DNA of 64,000 nucleotides from Neocallimastix lanati (nom. inval.) (Eukaryota > Neocallimastigomycota > Neocallimastigomycetes > Neocallimastigales > Neocallimastigaceae), in contig JACVTC010000003.1 of assembly GCA_016946835.1 (NCBI GenBank), positions 2,470,001 to 2,534,000 of the forward strand, in the 5' to 3' direction. The notes beneath the pieces were generated by a model. That model worked only from the letters and a program-made list of their open reading frames with translations, was not told where the DNA came from and did no database searches. The translations under genes were made by a program, and so were the position numbers. Each line of letters starts with the position of its first letter. The stretch's first letter is position 1. Below are positions 25,920-37,984 of this stretch, piece by piece.

Positions 25920-26409
25920 TAATATTTTTAAAAATTTTAAAAATTAAAAATAAAAAAAAATATATATATATTTCATTATTTTTCAATTCATATTATAAAT
26001 TTTATAAAACTAAACTTTTCTATTATATATATATTTTTTTACTTACATCTCATTTTTTCTTCAATACTTCCTTTTAAAAGAATAGACATGCCTTTCATGA
26101 ATTCATCATGATTAATATAATTATCAGAATCAAGATCTAAACATCTGAAAACTTTATATATATATATAAATATATTAATTTTTAAAATTATTATTATGTA
26201 TATATATATATATACATAGATGATTTTTATTTTATTAAAAAATTTTTTTATATATAATAATTTAAATTAATAATTAATATTAGTATTAATTATATAGATT
26301 AAAATTTATATATATTAAATTGGAATTAAAAAGTAAATTATAGTTGTATCATAAAACACTATATTATTATTTTTATCTTTATATATTTATTTTTATTTTT
26401 ATATATTTA

Positions 26410-26447
<38 letters not shown>

Positions 26448-26860
26448 ATTTTTTTTTATTTACCTCTATCCATAAGTAGTGAATCATCAATTTCAAAATC
26501 ATCCGTTAATAAATCTCTAAAACGGGTTCTATCTATTTTTTCATTAGTACCAGCTAATTGATAAAAATTTTTATTGAGAAAATCTATCTCATTCTTTGTA
26601 ACTTTTATATATATATATAGATATAGATATATATTAGAAATATTAATAATAAAAATTTATGAAAATTATAGTTAATAAAAATATAATAATAATATGTATT
26701 ATAATAAATATTTAATTTTTTTTTTTATTTTCGATAAAAATTATATTTAATTGAATATTGATTATATATCTTAAAGTACAAAATATTCAATATAAAATCA
26801 AATTTTTTTTAACATACAACAATTTTTATTTTCTTCGTTTGGATTGGATTTTTTTGACAT
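24762..26860 (-). CDS. CLXN: Calaxin (EFCAB1)-like calcium sensor of flagellar outer-arm dynein, 262 aa
   Basis: Neuronal-calcium-sensor-type EF-hand protein. In animals calaxin binds outer-arm dynein and adjusts flagellar beating to calcium. Six minus-strand exons: 26818-26860, 26464-26601, 26047-26151, 25771-25856, 25386-25550, 24762-25013. GT/AG borders hold and the phases close to 263 codons. Three canonical EF loops are visible: DLDSDNYINHDE (about 66-77), DLNGDNYISKEE (102-113) and DFDHDGRVSETD (145-156; position 12 is Asp, as in some Mg/Ca sites). The run KELVEIILKKMDFDHDG and LLLEAFGQCM match calaxin closely. After residue ~180 there is an added Lys/Glu-rich C-terminal tail ending EEEEAVENSG, not part of the EF core. 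Its presence implies motile flagella, consistent with zoospores. Confidence 0.9.
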
Positions 26861-29269
26861 TTTTTTTTTTTTTTTTTGTTTTGTTTTTTTGTTTTTGTTT
26901 TGTCCTGTTTTTTAATTAAATAATTTTTTTTCCTTATCTTACAGGAATTATTATTATATGCAGAAGAATATTTTTTTTATATATAGATACAAAAACCCTT
27001 TTATTTATATGATATGGTATTTTATAATCGAGTAAAAGGATGATATTATCTTTCAAATTTATTATTAATTGTAACTTTTTTTTTTTTTGTTGTTGTTGTT
27101 GTTTTGTAAAAATTTAATAGTTGTATATAATAAATGTACAAAGATGCTTAATGATATCTTCAAATTAAATTAAAATATCAAAATATATTGAGATAATAGT
27201 TTTTATTTTTAGTTTTATATAGTAAAATATGATAGTAATATCTATGATTAATTGATAAAAGAAAGTAAAAATATTAATGATAATAATGTTAAAATAATTA
27301 AAACTATGAAAAATGCTTAAATGCTAAAAATTGAAACTAAGAAAAAATAAATATAAATAAATGAAAATAAAAATGAACATAAAAATAAAATTAAAATTTA
27401 AAAAAAAAAGAAAAAGAAAAAGATTGAAAATTTGATAATAAAAAAAAAAAATTATTATTATTAATATTGACTGAAATTTTGTTTAATTTTTTAAAAAACT
27501 AATAAATGAGGATTTTTTTTTTAATATTATAAATAAAAATAACGTTTTCAATAAAAAATAGAATTAAAAAATAAATAGATTTTAGAATTATTAATAGCTT
27601 TTTTTTTTAAAAAAAAAAAGGATATTTAATAATAGATAATACTACTGTAAAATCTATAATATAAAAATAGGTTTATGATTGATGTATAAATTGCTGATCT
27701 ATTTTTATTAAAATCATTGACAATAATGTATATTATATATTTTAATTATTTATTCCTGTTTTAAATTCATAATAATATTTTTTTAACTTTTTATATCTTT
27801 TAATAGTAATGAGCTTAAATCTTATTTTTATTTTTATTTTTATTTTTTTTTTAATTTATTTATTTATTTATTTATTTATTTATAATTTTACTTTTTTTTT
27901 TTTTTTTATTAATATTAATAAACTATTCCAAGTTTTTAAAAAAGTTGAAAATTATCTTATTTAATTTTAGGTTATATAGAAATAATTATGGTAATTATTT
28001 ATACTTTTTTTTTTCTCACTCTCTCTTATCTATTCTTTTTTTAACTTTATATTTAATTTTTTTATTTTTATTTTAATAATAAATTAAAAGTACTTAATTT
28101 AAATTAATTTTTTTTTTATATATAAAAAGAATAAAGTTAAAAAAAAAAAAGGTAAAAAAAAAAAAAAAGGTAAAAAAAAAAAAAAATTATAGAAAATATA
28201 AATTAAAGTAATTTTCTTTTTTTTAAAAAAAAAATTAAATTATTGAAAATATATATATAGATAGATAGATGTATAGATGTATATATATATTTAGGAATAA
28301 TTTATAATTATTCCTTATTATTTATATATATTTATTTTAATAATTTTTTTTTTTTAAAAAAAATTTTTAAAATTTTAATTTTAATTTTAGATTAGATTGT
28401 CTCCATTTTCTTTTTTTTTTAAAAAAAAAATGTATATATTTTTACCTCTTATATTTAAATATATATATTTTATATATAATAAATAATAAAAGCATTTATT
28501 AAAAAAATTAAAAAATTAAAATATTAAATGATATTATTTAAATATAAAAATTTTTATTATTATTTAATATTTTTATGATAATAAAAAGTTCCATAAAATA
28601 TATAGAAAAGTAGAAATAAAGCAAATTTAATTTTTTATTTTATATTATTTATGAAGTATTAATTTTAAATAAAAAAAAAAAAAAAGAGAATGAAAATGAC
28701 TATAACTTATTTTTTTCAATGATTATACAATTAATTATATATTTCAACATTTCATATAATCCAAATAAAATAATTTTTTTTTATTTAATTAAAAGATATA
28801 AAAATAAATATGTATATTAAATATATATATTAAATATATATATATATATTTTTTAACATAATATAAAAACATTAAGGTTTTAGCATTTTAAGTTTAAATA
28901 TGTATATTATATACTCTTAATGACTAATAATATGATTTTATATTTGAAGCATATTGTACACTTATTTAATTTATTCATCTATTTATTTATTTAAAATAAA
29001 AAATTTCATTATTCCTAATTATATTATAAAAAACAATTACTATTAAAAATTATTGATAGAATTTATATTCTAATTTTTTTTTCTATCAATTATATCTTTT
29101 TTTTTTTTCTTTTTTCTTTAATTATAAAATAGATATCTTTTTTCTCACACACAAACACACACTCTCTCTATATATATATCATTTATTTATTAGCATTTCT
29201 GATATTATTATATTTATTCATAAAATGAACTAAACAAATATATATTTAATTAATAACTAAATATAACTA

Positions 29270-29575
29270 AATAGTAAATAATAAATAATAAATAAATTAA
29301 AATAGCTAAATAATGATTAAATAATAAATAAATAAATAAATAAATAAATAATAAATAATTAATAATAATAAATAATTGAATAATTAATAAATAATAAATA
29401 ATAAATAGTTGAATAATTAGATAATAAATAATTAAATAATTAAATAATAAATAATAAATAATAAATAAATGATTAATTAAATAATAAATAATAAATAATA
29501 AATAAATAATAAATAATAAATAATAAATAAATAAATAATAAATAATAAATGAATAATTAATTAAATAATAAATAA
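29270..29575. repeat. AATAAAT-type heptamer array, interrupted
   Basis: Degenerate TAAATAA units with AATTAAT and GAATAAT interruptions. Confidence 0.85.
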
Positions 29576-29879
29576 AAAATACTAATAAAGATAATAAAAG
29601 AATTGTAAATTTTATTGAAGGTTTAAAATTTTCAATATATAAATATATATTAAATATTATATAAATAAATATTCCACAAATTTTGGAATATTTAACAAAA
29701 AAATAATTAATTATTTTTAATAAATAATTGTTTAAAACTATTATTAATTACAGGTAAACAATAAATAATAATATTTTAATTATTATTAATTACAAATAAA
29801 TAGTAAATAATGTTCTTTTGATTATTTCTATTATTTAAAATAAATACAGAATCTGACTTTATTAAATTATTATTAATAA

Positions 29880-30480
29880 ATAAATAATTAAATAATTAAA
29901 TAATTAAATAATAAATAATAAATAATAAATAATAAATAACAAATAATAAATAATTGAATAATTAATAAATAATAAATAATAATTAATAATTAATAAATAA
30001 TAAATAATAAATAATAAATAATAAATAATAAATAATAAATAATAAATAATAAATAATAAATAATAAATAATAAATAATAAATAATAAATAATAAATAATA
30101 AATAATAAATAATAAATAATAAATAATAAATAATAAATAATAAATAATAAATAATAAATAATAAATAATAAATAATAAATAATAAATAAATAAATAATAA
30201 ATAATAAATAATAAATAATAAATAATAAATAATAAATAATAAATAATAAATAATTGAATAATTAATAAATAATAAATAATAAATAATAAATAATAAATAA
30301 TAAATAATAAATAATAAATAATAAATAATAAATAATAAATAATAAATAATAAATAATAAATAAATAATAAATAATAAATAATAAATAATAAATAATAAAT
30401 AATTAAATAAATAATAAATAATAAATAATAAATAATAAATAATAAGTAATAAGTAATAATTAATAAATAAATAATATATA
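29880..30480. repeat. (AATAAAT)n heptamer array, ~600 bp
   Basis: Long and fairly pure period-7 array with a few TTGAATAATTAATAAA interruptions. The minus-strand LLFIIYY open frame is a by-product. Confidence 0.93.
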
Positions 30481-30546
30481 AATAATATAAAATATATTGT
30501 AGAAATATAAAGTTTGATGAGTTCCAAGAAGCAAAAAAAGTAAAAG

Positions 30547-30992
30547 ACAGGATTGAATAAAATAAAATAAAATAAATAGTAGAATATGAATATAAAGTAC
30601 AGATTGAATAAAATAAAATAAAATAAAATAAAATAAAATAAGATAAAATAAAATAAAATAAAATAAAATAAAATAAAATAAAATAAAATAAAATAAAATA
30701 AAATAAAATAAAATAAAATAAAATAAAATAAAATAAAATAAAATAAAATAAAATAAAATAAAATAAAATAAAATAAATAAAATAAAATAAAATAAAATAA
30801 AATAAAATAAAATAAAATAAAATAAAATAAAATAAAATAAAATAAAATAAAATAAAATAAAATAAAATAAAATAAAATAAAATAAAATAAAATAAAATAA
30901 AATAAAATAAAATAAAATAAAATAAATAAATAAAATAAAATAAAATAAAATAAAATAGTAGAATATGAATATGAAGTACAGATTGAATAAAA
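30547..30992. repeat. (AAAAT)n pentamer array bounded by direct repeats
   Basis: A pentamer array of about 340 bp (30614-30955) lies between two nearly identical ~36-bp blocks, 30577-30613 and 30956-30991. Each reads TAGTAGAATATGAATAT(A/G)AAG then TACAGATTGAATAAAA. A partial copy of the second half (ACAGGATTGAATAAAA) also precedes the left block at 30547, so the whole is a macro-repeat in which one internal pentamer run has expanded. Confidence 0.85.
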
Positions 30993-31917
30993 GAAAAGAG
31001 AAAATAAAATAAATTAATTATATAAAGGATTAAAATATCTGTAGCTAGTTTAATAATAATTCTGTTCTACAAGTTGAAAAAAATATTTTTTTTCTTTTTC
31101 CTTTTTTTTTTTTTTATATTATTTATTTTCATATAATAAATTTTTATTTTTATTTATTGATTAAATAAAAATAATTCTATAAAACAAATCAACAAAAAAA
31201 TTTAAATTTTTATATTAAGAAAAGGGCAGTTAAAAAAACTAAGTAAATGAATGAATAAATAAATTAATAAATAAATAAATAATAGGCATTAGCCAATGAA
31301 TAATAAAGATAACTCTTTATTACTAAATATAAAAATTAATGAATAAATGTATATTAAAATAAATAAATAATTATTATATTTTATTGAACTTTTTTTTTTT
31401 AAAATTCTTTGTTCTTTCTTAAAAAAAAAAAAATAAAAAAAAAAGGAAGAATGTATATAAAACAATTTCTTAACAAACTTTTTATTTTTTATTTTTTATT
31501 TTTATTTTTTTATTTTTTTATTCTTTTATTTTTTTATTTATTCTTTACACTTATTTTTTATTTTTTTTTATTTTTTTTTATTACAATTAGCATAGTTTCT
31601 TCTTTTCAGCTATATAATTTCATGAATTTTCATTAATATTATTAATATTAAAAAAAAATTTTTTTTTTTTGTTTTGAGATAGAATACTTAAAAATAGCCA
31701 ATAAATTTATGACAATTTTAAAGAAGACATTTTGGTCTTTTTTTTTTTTTTTTTTTATAATATACTAAATAATAAGAAATAGAGTTCATGTATGAAAGAG
31801 TTCTATTTAAAATAAAAATATTTTGTATATTAAATCTATTTTATATTTTATTTTATTATTATTATTATTATTATTATTTTATTTTATTATTATTATTATT
31901 TTATCTTTTATGTTTTA

Positions 31918-31954
<37 letters not shown>

Positions 31955-34125
31955 TTATTATTTTATTATTTTTTTTTAAATATTTCTTGTATTCAACTGA
32001 ACTTTAATTATTTTTATTTTATTTCATTTTAATATTAATAATAGATAGAATATAATTTATATTTAATATTCATTTTATATAATTATTTATATCTTTATTA
32101 TTTATTTATATATATTCATATATATGAATAATTATATATAAATAAATTTATCAAATATATTTTATTAATAATTCACTAATATATTAATAATATATTAGCG
32201 AATTATTTAAATATACTAGTAATATTTATTACAAATTAATTATTTATATATTAGAGTTTGTTGTGGATTATAAATAAAATATTTTGAGCCAATAAAAATA
32301 AAGAGATTTGAAGTCCATTTATGCAAATTAAAAGAATAAATTCATGTATACTCTCTATATATTAATACTGAATAAATATAATATATTATTAATTAAATAC
32401 AATATCAAAAAGCAGAAACAGAATTGAATCATATTTTATAAGATTTTAAATGCTGAGTAAAATAAAAAATAAATAGTACAAATATAAATAAATATGAATA
32501 AATATAAATAAATATAAATAAATATAAATAAATATAAATACAAATAAATATAAATAAATATAAATATAAATAAATAAATATAAATATAAATAAATATTTA
32601 ATTAATTCATTAATATTTAATGGATGAATATAATAATTGTTAAATAAATAATTGATTAATTGATTCCCATTTAGTTTATCTTTTCATAAATTATAATTGG
32701 ATTATTTATTTAAATATTAATATTTTATTCATTTAAATATATATTTATTTATTTATTTATTCATTAATTTATTGTTTTTTTTTTTATTTTTTTTTTTTTT
32801 TAATAATTGCATAATCTTAAAATTATTACACAAGAATTAAAAACAAAATAATAAATAAAAATAATAAAAAAAAAAATTTTATTTACTTTTTTTTTTTTTT
32901 TTTTTTTTGAAATTACAAAAAAAAAAAAGGAAAAAAGAGTAAATAAGAAAAAAAAATAAAATAAAAAAATAAAAAAATAATAATAAAAACAAGAAAATAA
33001 AAATAAAATTTCACTATTTATTATTATTATTTAAACAAATAAATATAATTATTATTAAACTTTTCTATTTTATTCTAATTTTAATATAATATATAAAATA
33101 TATATAAATATTAAGAAGAAAAAAGAAGTAAAGAAAAGAATAAAATAATAATAATAATAATAATATTAAAAAAAGAAGATTGTGAAATTATTAATTATCT
33201 TTAAAATAAATTTGTAATTCAAACAATTTTATTTTAGTAGTTTTATTTTTAATTTGTATTTTATTAATATATAAATAGTTTTTTAATATAAAATCATTTT
33301 CATATATATATTTAAAGTAATTTTTGGTATATAATATACATAACGTAATAAAAGGTAAAAATATAATAATAATAATAATAAAACTTCAAAGATATTTACT
33401 ATCTATAAAAAAAAAAAAATTAGTAAAAATGAAATGAAAGAAAAGATGAAGGGATTTATGGAACAGTCTTTTTTTTTTAAAAAAAAAAATAATAATAAAA
33501 AATGGTTTTAAATCATCAACATTGTAATAATAATTAATAAAATTTATTTGGTACAGCAATAAATTTTGTGTATTTTAAAAATATTATTGTAAATAAATGG
33601 TTATTACAAAATAAAAATAAAAAAAAAAGAAGGAAAAGATAATTCATATATTATATATGAAATGAGAAATGAGCAATCGATAATATCTTTTATAAATTTA
33701 CATTCAAAAAAAAAATATTTATGTTTTTATATCTACTCATATATATTTTATACGAAAGTGGGATGTGAGAAGTTAATATAGAAAAACTAAAAAAAAAAAA
33801 TTACTATTTTTTCTATTATCAATTAATTAATGATATAAGAATATTTAATATATTATTTTTTTTAGTAAAAAAAAAAAAAAAAAACAATTATTAACAATTT
33901 TTTTTTTTGTTATTTATTATAATATAAATTCATACTTTTTTTTTATAATATATAATATTTATAATTATTAATATATATATCTTATTATATATCTATTTAT
34001 ATATTTATTATTTATATTTATATATTTTAATATGTATTATTTTTTACTTAAAATATAAACAGATATAAATAATAAATTTTTATTTTTTGATAAAATATTA
34101 TTACATAATATAAGAATATTCAAAA

Positions 34126-35433
34126 ATGGCAAAGAAAAATCATAACAATAGTAATAACACTCTTAGAAAAAGAAATCAAGAAGAACAACCAGTTAAAAGT
34201 GATGTTAATGTTCCAAAAACTGAGGAAACTAAATCAAAAAAAGATGAAAAACCAGTTTTATTAGCTGAACAACCAAAGAGTCAAAAATGGGTTAATTGGT
34301 GGACTCGTACTATCTGGACTTTTGCTATGATATTCCCATTCTTTTTCGTTATTTTCTCTGGTCATCTTAGTATTATTTTATTAGTTCTTGTTATTCAAGT
34401 TTTAATCTTCAAGGAAATTATTGCCATTGCTCACTACCCATCTCAAGAAAAAAAATTACCATGGTTTAGAATCATAAATTGGTATTTCTTATTCGTTGGT
34501 ATCTACTACTTATATGGTCAAGGAATTATGGATTACTTTAAATTCCAATTCATGAAATATGAAATTTTCCAAGTTTTAATGAATAATCATAAGTTTATTT
34601 CTTTCTGTCTATATATGTTTGGTTTTGTTATCTTTATCATGAGTTTAAGAAAAGGTTTCTACAAATTCCAATTCATTCAATTCGCTTGGACTCACTTAAT
34701 CTTACTTTTCGTTGTCTGTCAAGCTCATTTCCTTATCAATAATATTTTACAAGGTATTATCTGGTTCTTCCTTCCAGTCAGTCAAATTATTGTAAATGAT
34801 ATTGCTGCTTATGTTTGTGGTTTCTTCTGGGGACGTACACCATTAATTCAATTAAGTCCAAAGAAGACTTGGGAAGGTTTCATTGGCGCTTTCTTCATTA
34901 CCATTATTTGGGGTATTTTCTTCTCCCTTCTTTTAGTTCAATTCAATTACTTCATATGTCCAGCAACTAATTTACATACCAATATTCTTAGTAATATTAC
35001 TTGTGATCCACTTCCAGTATTTGTTCCAACAGCTTATCAACTTCCAACCATTATTGTGGATATCTTTTCTATCTTTGGTATTAAACTTTCTACCGTGACT
35101 ATTTATCCAATGATATTACACAGTGTCATCTTATCTACTTTTGCTTCAATCATTGCTCCATTTGGTGGTTTCTTTGCCAGTGGACTTAAACGTGCCTTTA
35201 AGATTAAGGACTTTGGCGATACTATTCCAGGACATGGTGGTGTAACAGATCGTTTCGATTGTCAACTTTCCATGGCTGCCTTCTCTTCCCTCTATTACAT
35301 GACCTTCATTAAAACACCAGAAACGACGGCTACCCTTCTTATGAATCAAATTGTAAGCCTAAGTGCTGATCAACGTGTAGAATTATTTAATCAATTTAAA
35401 GAATTTATGATAAATAATAATTTAATTCATTAG
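34126..35433 (+). CDS. CDS1: Phosphatidate cytidylyltransferase (CDP-diacylglycerol synthase), 435 aa
   Basis: Integral membrane enzyme of the endoplasmic reticulum. It makes CDP-diacylglycerol from phosphatidate and CTP, the precursor of phosphatidylinositol, phosphatidylserine and cardiolipin. Single intronless frame; the length matches yeast and animal CDS (~450 aa). Residues 1-55 are a polar, charged cytosolic tail; several hydrophobic segments follow from ~62. The conserved block DIAAYVCGFFWGRTPL then SPKKTWEGFIGAF lies in the middle. The family signature SGLKRAFKIKDFGDTIPGHGG is at residues ~352-372 and continues VTDRFDCQ, with the catalytic Lys/Asp pair visible. No frameshift or missing signature residue is seen. 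Lack of introns is notable among the intron-rich neighbours, but the protein is clearly of eukaryotic CDS type. The next gene, ASE1-like, converges on it. Confidence 0.96.
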   Translation: MAKKNHNNSNNTLRKRNQEEQPVKSDVNVPKTEETKSKKDEKPVLLAEQPKSQKWVNWWTRTIWTFAMIFPFFFVIFSGHLSIILLVLVIQVLIFKEIIAIAHYPSQEKKLPWFRIINWYFLFVGIYYLYGQGIMDYFKFQFMKYEIFQVLMNNHKFISFCLYMFGFVIFIMSLRKGFYKFQFIQFAWTHLILLFVVCQAHFLINNILQGIIWFFLPVSQIIVNDIAAYVCGFFWGRTPLIQLSPKKTWEGFIGAFFITIIWGIFFSLLLVQFNYFICPATNLHTNILSNITCDPLPVFVPTAYQLPTIIVDIFSIFGIKLSTVTIYPMILHSVILSTFASIIAPFGGFFASGLKRAFKIKDFGDTIPGHGGVTDRFDCQLSMAAFSSLYYMTFIKTPETTATLLMNQIVSLSADQRVELFNQFKEFMINNNLIH

Positions 35434-35492
35434 AAGAAAAGGAATTTTATTATTTTTTTTTTTTTTTAAAAAAATTAAAATAAAATAATTAA

Positions 35493-35539
<47 letters not shown>

Positions 35540-35921
35540 TAATAATAATAATAAAATTAATAAATAAAATAAAAATAATTAATTTAATTCAAAATAAAAT
35601 AATAATAATATAATAATACAATAAAATTTAGAATATAAAAATAATTAAGAAAATAAAATATAATAAAACTAATGATAAATAAATAAAACTAAAAAATAAA
35701 AATAAAAAAGATAAAATTAATAAAATTTTATAAAATTTAAAATAATAAAATAATAATAAAATGATAAAATAATAAAATAATAAAATAATAATAATATAAT
35801 AGTATAAATAATAAAATAATAAAATAATATAAAAAAATAATAATAATAATTAAATAATTAATTTTATTAATTCGTTTATTTATATTTATTTATTTATTTA
35901 ATTATTCTATTTAAAAATATA

Positions 35922-35953
<32 letters not shown>

Positions 35954-36062
35954 GATAATGAAGAAAATAGGATGATATATATATATATTATTATTTTAAT
36001 TTGTTTGTTTGTATAGAAAGATAATATATGTTTATATATAATAGTTTATAGAATATGAAAAA

Positions 36063-36093
<31 letters not shown>

Positions 36094-36130
36094 TTAATAT
36101 TTATATATATTATATTTATACTTTTGTATC

Positions 36131-36161
<31 letters not shown>

Positions 36162-36315
36162 CTTTTATTTAAAGTTTGCATCCTACTATGCTACCTATAG
36201 GTTCATAAAAAAAAAATTTTTTTTTTTTTAATAGTAAACTTTTTCTCAAAAATTTTTTATATCATCTAATTGATCAATGATAATACTATAGTTGTAAGGA
36301 ATAATGGTGTGATGA

Positions 36316-36347
<32 letters not shown>

Positions 36348-36734
36348 TGATACGATGTGGTGGCCTATTTGTTGATGACTTTTTTTTTTTTTTTTAATTA
36401 TGATTATTATTATTTATTATTATTATTTATTATTATTATTTATTATTATTTATTATTATTATTATTTATTATCTATTATTTATTATCTATTATTTATTAT
36501 TATTATTATTATTATTATTGGCCACCTTACAAAATCTTCTCTTATAAAAAAAAAAAAAAAAATTAAAATGACTTTTTGGAATTAGTAAAAAACGCCTGTT
36601 TACACACTTTATTAGTCGTTATTAAATATCAAAAGAAAAGAAAGAAAGAAAAAGGAAATAAAAAAAACTTTATATACCTTCACAAGACCGACGACACGAC
36701 ACGACAACAACAATTGAATCGAAAATCTCTCTCT

Positions 36735-36769
<35 letters not shown>

Positions 36770-37198
36770 ATAATGAAAAAAAATTTTTTTTTTTTTTTTT
36801 AACAAATTTAAATTTAAAGACTTGATAGGTATAGGTATGAATCATTTCTACCTACTAAATATCATTCATTCATCCATACGTTACGACGGACGACGGACGA
36901 CCTCTACCTATGCTTAGAAATCCTTTTTTTTTTTTTTTTTTACATTGAACCATTTGAATTTTAGAACCTATTTGATCACCAAGATGAATAGTAAAAAAAA
37001 AACAATTAAAAAATAATAAATAAAAATAATAAATGATAGGGGTTAGCTCTCTCTCTCTTTCTTTCTTTAGGATATATAATTAATATAAATAAATAATAAC
37101 GAGAATAAATAAATTATAAGAAAAAAACATATATAGATATTGATATATATTATTTATTTATTATTTTATTTATTTATTTATTTATTCATTTATTTATC

Positions 37199-37229
<31 letters not shown>

Positions 37230-37562
37230 ATGATCTTTGGTATATACAGAGAAGTTAATATATAAATATATAAATACATATAAAAAATGAAATTTAAAAA
37301 AAAAAAAAAAAATAGTTAATAATAATAATAATAATATTAAAAATAAATAAATATAAAAAATTAATAAAGAATAAAATACAAATATATATATATATAATAA
37401 ATTAAATATAGGTAATAAATAATAAAATAACTTTTTTTTTTTTTTTTTTTTTTGAGGTATTATTAATGTGGATAATGGTTGACAATTATACATTAATTTT
37501 AAAAATAAAAATAAAAATAAAATAAAATAAAAATAAAATAAAAATTAAAAATTTAATATAAA

Positions 37563-37593
<31 letters not shown>

Positions 37594-37665
37594 TAATGAA
37601 TTTAATTATAAAAATAATATAAATAATAAATAGTTATAAAAAATATATATATGCAAAAATTAATA

Positions 37666-37704
<39 letters not shown>

Positions 37705-37750
37705 TGTAATATTGATATAAAATTATAAAAATATTTTTTTTATTTAAAAC

Positions 37751-37799
<49 letters not shown>

Positions 37800-37936
37800 T
37801 AAAAATGATAGGATAATTGTGAATTTTTTTTTTCTATTGTTTGTAAATATGTATAATATTATATACATTTTTTATATTATATTATATTATATTAAATTAT
37901 TTTTGTAATGATTTAATATTGTATGAATTGAATTTT

Positions 37937-37984
<48 letters not shown>
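35434..37984. other. 2.5-kb spacer between convergent genes
   Basis: It begins with a 45-nt A run and AATAAAAT arrays. Between about 36170 and 37060 several short GC-richer patches are separated by A or T runs, including a GACACGACACGACAACAACAA tract at 36686, GACGGACGACGGACGACC at 36886 and (CT)n at 36727 and 37048. No coding sequence can be supported. Both flanking genes end here, so terminators and 3' UTRs are expected. Confidence 0.55.
36405..36520. repeat. (TTATTA/TTTATTA)n array bounded by GTGGCC and GGCCAC
   Basis: A TTA-type microsatellite lies between GGTGGCC (36359) and GGCCACC (36520), a 7-bp inverted repeat. Confidence 0.6.

Larger units (their letters stand above)
26861..34125. 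other. 7.3-kb gene-free region dominated by simple-sequence arrays
   Basis: I see no coding exons or RNA genes. The left end should contain the calaxin promoter and the right end the CDS1 promoter; the rest is poly-A/T, TA runs, heptamer arrays (29.3-30.5 kb), a pentamer array (30.55-30.95 kb) and a TAAATAAATA array (32.47-32.60 kb). Confidence 0.6.

Noticed and set aside
29904-30527. 207-codon minus-strand frame with LLFIIYY repeats
   Set aside because: Pure by-product of the AATAAAT heptamer, which is open in several frames; no non-repeat sequence is coded. The same applies to 23756-24163, 2204-2413 and 5338-5745.
35146-35349. Antisense frame inside CDS1
   Set aside because: Overlaps the catalytic signature of a clear gene on the other strand; no independent support.
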